6,799 nt of DNA, taken from NCBI GenBank assembly GCA_002425705.1, contig DIMT01000037.1:1-6799 (forward strand). The letters run 5' to 3'. Position numbers and translations under genes: made by a program. Position 1 is the stretch's first letter, and each line of letters begins with the position of its first letter. The notes under the pieces were generated by a model. That model saw only the letters and a program-made list of their open reading frames with translations, was not told the origin of the DNA and searched no databases. Shown piece after piece: positions 5,496 through 6,799 of the stretch. This DNA is from Firmicutes bacterium UBA5559. GTDB taxonomy: Bacteria > Bacillota > Clostridia > Peptostreptococcales > Anaerovoracaceae.

Positions 5496-6799
5496 ACGAA
5501 TAGAAATGCATGGATTCAAGTCTTTTGCTGAACCGGTTGTCATCGATTTTCATGAAGGCATCACCTGCATCGTGGGACCTAACGGAAGTGGAAAGAGCAA
5601 CATCAGCGATGCCATCCGCTGGGTACTAGGGGAACAAAGCCCCAAGACCCTTCGGGGAGGAAAAATGGAGGACGTCATCTTTGCCGGGACCGCCAGCCGA
5701 AAATCCCGGGGCATGGCAGAGGTGACCCTGGTCATTGATAACAAAACCGGCATCCTGCCCATTGATTTTGCTGAAGTGGCCATCACCAGAAAAATGTATC
5801 GTTCCGGAGAAAGTGAATACTCCATCAACAACACCCAGTGCCGGCTCAAGGACATCCGGGAGCTGATCATGGACACAGGAATCGGTGTGGACGGCTATTC
5901 CCTGATTGGACAGGGCAAGATCGCAGACATCGTAGCCAATAAATCGGAAGCCCGGCGGGAAATCTTCGAAGAAGCCGCAGGAATCGTCAAGTACAGAAGC
6001 AAGAAGGCAGAGGCAGAGCGAAAGCTGGAATCCGCCAACGGCAATCTGGAACGGGTCAATGACATCATTGGTGAGCTGGAAGGGCGGATCGACACCCTGA
6101 AGGATGAAAGCACCCGGGCACGGGAGTTCCTTCAGCTGAAGGAGTCCCTGAAGGATCTGGAAATCAACCTGACCCTGAAAAATGTGGAAAGCGTTGAGCT
6201 GAAAAACGAATATATCAAGGATGAGATTTCAGAAGCCGCCGTTCAGATCGATGAGTGGAAAGCAGAACGACAGTCTCTGGAGGAACGGCAGCAGGAGCAG
6301 CGCCAGCGGAATGAAGAGCTGGAAGCACAGGAACGGAGCGTCCGGGACCGGGTCCTCATCTGTGTGGAGCAAATGAATGCTCTGATCAATGAAAGTCAGC
6401 TGAATCAGGAAAAGCTGTCGACTCTTCAAAAGGATCATCAGCGGCTGGAAGAGGAAATCCGGCTGATTCAGGAAAAAAAGGAAAAAGAACAGGGAAGTCT
6501 AGAGGCCTTGGATAAGCAGATTCAGGCCATGACGGAAGAAGCCCGGCTGGCGGCCGAAGGACTGGAGGGGGAACTTCAGGCCCAGGCAGCGGAGACCGAG
6601 TCTCTGAACCGGTACAACGTGGAACTGGAGCAGAAGAAAAATGACCTGTACCAGCTCCATCATTCGGTTGCCACCAAAACGGCAGAAAAGAAAAGCCTGG
6701 AAAACCTGTATGAGTCCTTGAAAAAAAGGGAAGAAACCCTGAATCTTCAGCAGGAAGAAGGGCTCAGCGGGGATCAGGAGCTAGCCAGGGAGCACGACC
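5485..6799 (+). CDS. smc: Chromosome segregation ATPase Smc, N-terminal part
   Basis: Smc is the ATPase core of bacterial condensin. With ScpA and ScpB it compacts and helps separate chromosomes. The frame is open from TTG 5485 to the window edge, 438 codons plus one base, against a usual length near 1,180 residues. The N-terminal head holds the GFKSFA segment (10-15), Walker A GPNGSGKS (31-38), DAIRWVLGEQSPKTLRGGKMEDVIFAG (42-68) and the Q-loop Q143 in SLIGQGKIADIV. The conserved EEAAGIVKYRSKK (162-174) leads into a coiled coil from about 175 onward, rich in E, K, Q and L in heptads. The hinge, C-terminal signature motif and Walker B lie beyond the edge. It overlaps rnc by 11 nt, and the TTG start probably keeps its level lower than that of its neighbours. 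No frameshift was found in the visible part. Confidence 0.97.
   Translation, partial: MYFKRIEMHGFKSFAEPVVIDFHEGITCIVGPNGSGKSNISDAIRWVLGEQSPKTLRGGKMEDVIFAGTASRKSRGMAEVTLVIDNKTGILPIDFAEVAITRKMYRSGESEYSINNTQCRLKDIRELIMDTGIGVDGYSLIGQGKIADIVANKSEARREIFEEAAGIVKYRSKKAEAERKLESANGNLERVNDIIGELEGRIDTLKDESTRAREFLQLKESLKDLEINLTLKNVESVELKNEYIKDEISEAAVQIDEWKAERQSLEERQQEQRQRNEELEAQERSVRDRVLICVEQMNALINESQLNQEKLSTLQKDHQRLEEEIRLIQEKKEKEQGSLEALDKQIQAMTEEARLAAEGLEGELQAQAAETESLNRYNVELEQKKNDLYQLHHSVATKTAEKKSLENLYESLKKREETLNLQQEEGLSGDQELAREHD

Noticed and set aside
4953..5543. 196-codon minus-strand open frame opposite rnc
   Set aside because: It is antisense to a complete RNase III with all catalytic residues. The long frame follows from codon bias.

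Overview
The window looks like chromosomal DNA from a Gram-positive anaerobe of the Clostridia (Bacillota). The grounds are the plsX-rnc-smc gene order, strong AGGAGG-type ribosome binding sites, some GTG and TTG starts, consensus sigma-A promoters and moderate base composition. Genus and species cannot be named from this evidence. No rRNA, tRNA, CRISPR array, insertion sequence or phage gene was seen. Coding density is high.

Layout. (1) Positions 1-1265, plus strand: the last 20 codons of an upstream gene, probably carboxynorspermidine dehydrogenase, then a complete nspC (carboxynorspermidine decarboxylase) and a rho-independent terminator. Together these would be the end of a norspermidine/spermidine branch that starts from aspartate semialdehyde. 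(2) Positions 1282-2234, plus strand: a consensus promoter, three 8-bp tandem repeats in the 5' leader, then two small genes one base apart. The first is a conserved protein of unknown function resembling DUF6530. The second is a degenerate GIY-YIG-like protein. A hairpin terminator shared with the opposite strand closes the unit. (3) Positions 2248-3636, minus strand: a two-gene operon with a PLP-independent amino-acid racemase of the DapF fold first and a bacterial ferritin second. The racemase resembles the staphylococcal histidine racemase CntK more than true DapF. (4) Positions 3637-3793: a divergent promoter region with a 9-bp inverted repeat between the two promoters. (5) Positions 3794 to the window end, plus strand: plsX (phospholipid synthesis), rnc (RNase III) and smc (chromosome condensation, cut by the window end). 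The reading frames overlap at both junctions, and the acpP gene often found between plsX and rnc is absent.

How the genes relate. The plsX-rnc-smc cluster is a housekeeping operon whose overlaps suggest translational coupling. The racemase-ferritin pair is the most suggestive accessory unit, because CntK makes D-histidine for an opine metallophore and ferritin stores iron. No other metallophore gene is visible here, so that link is inference. The two-gene unit at 1363-2185 is the least understood part of the window.
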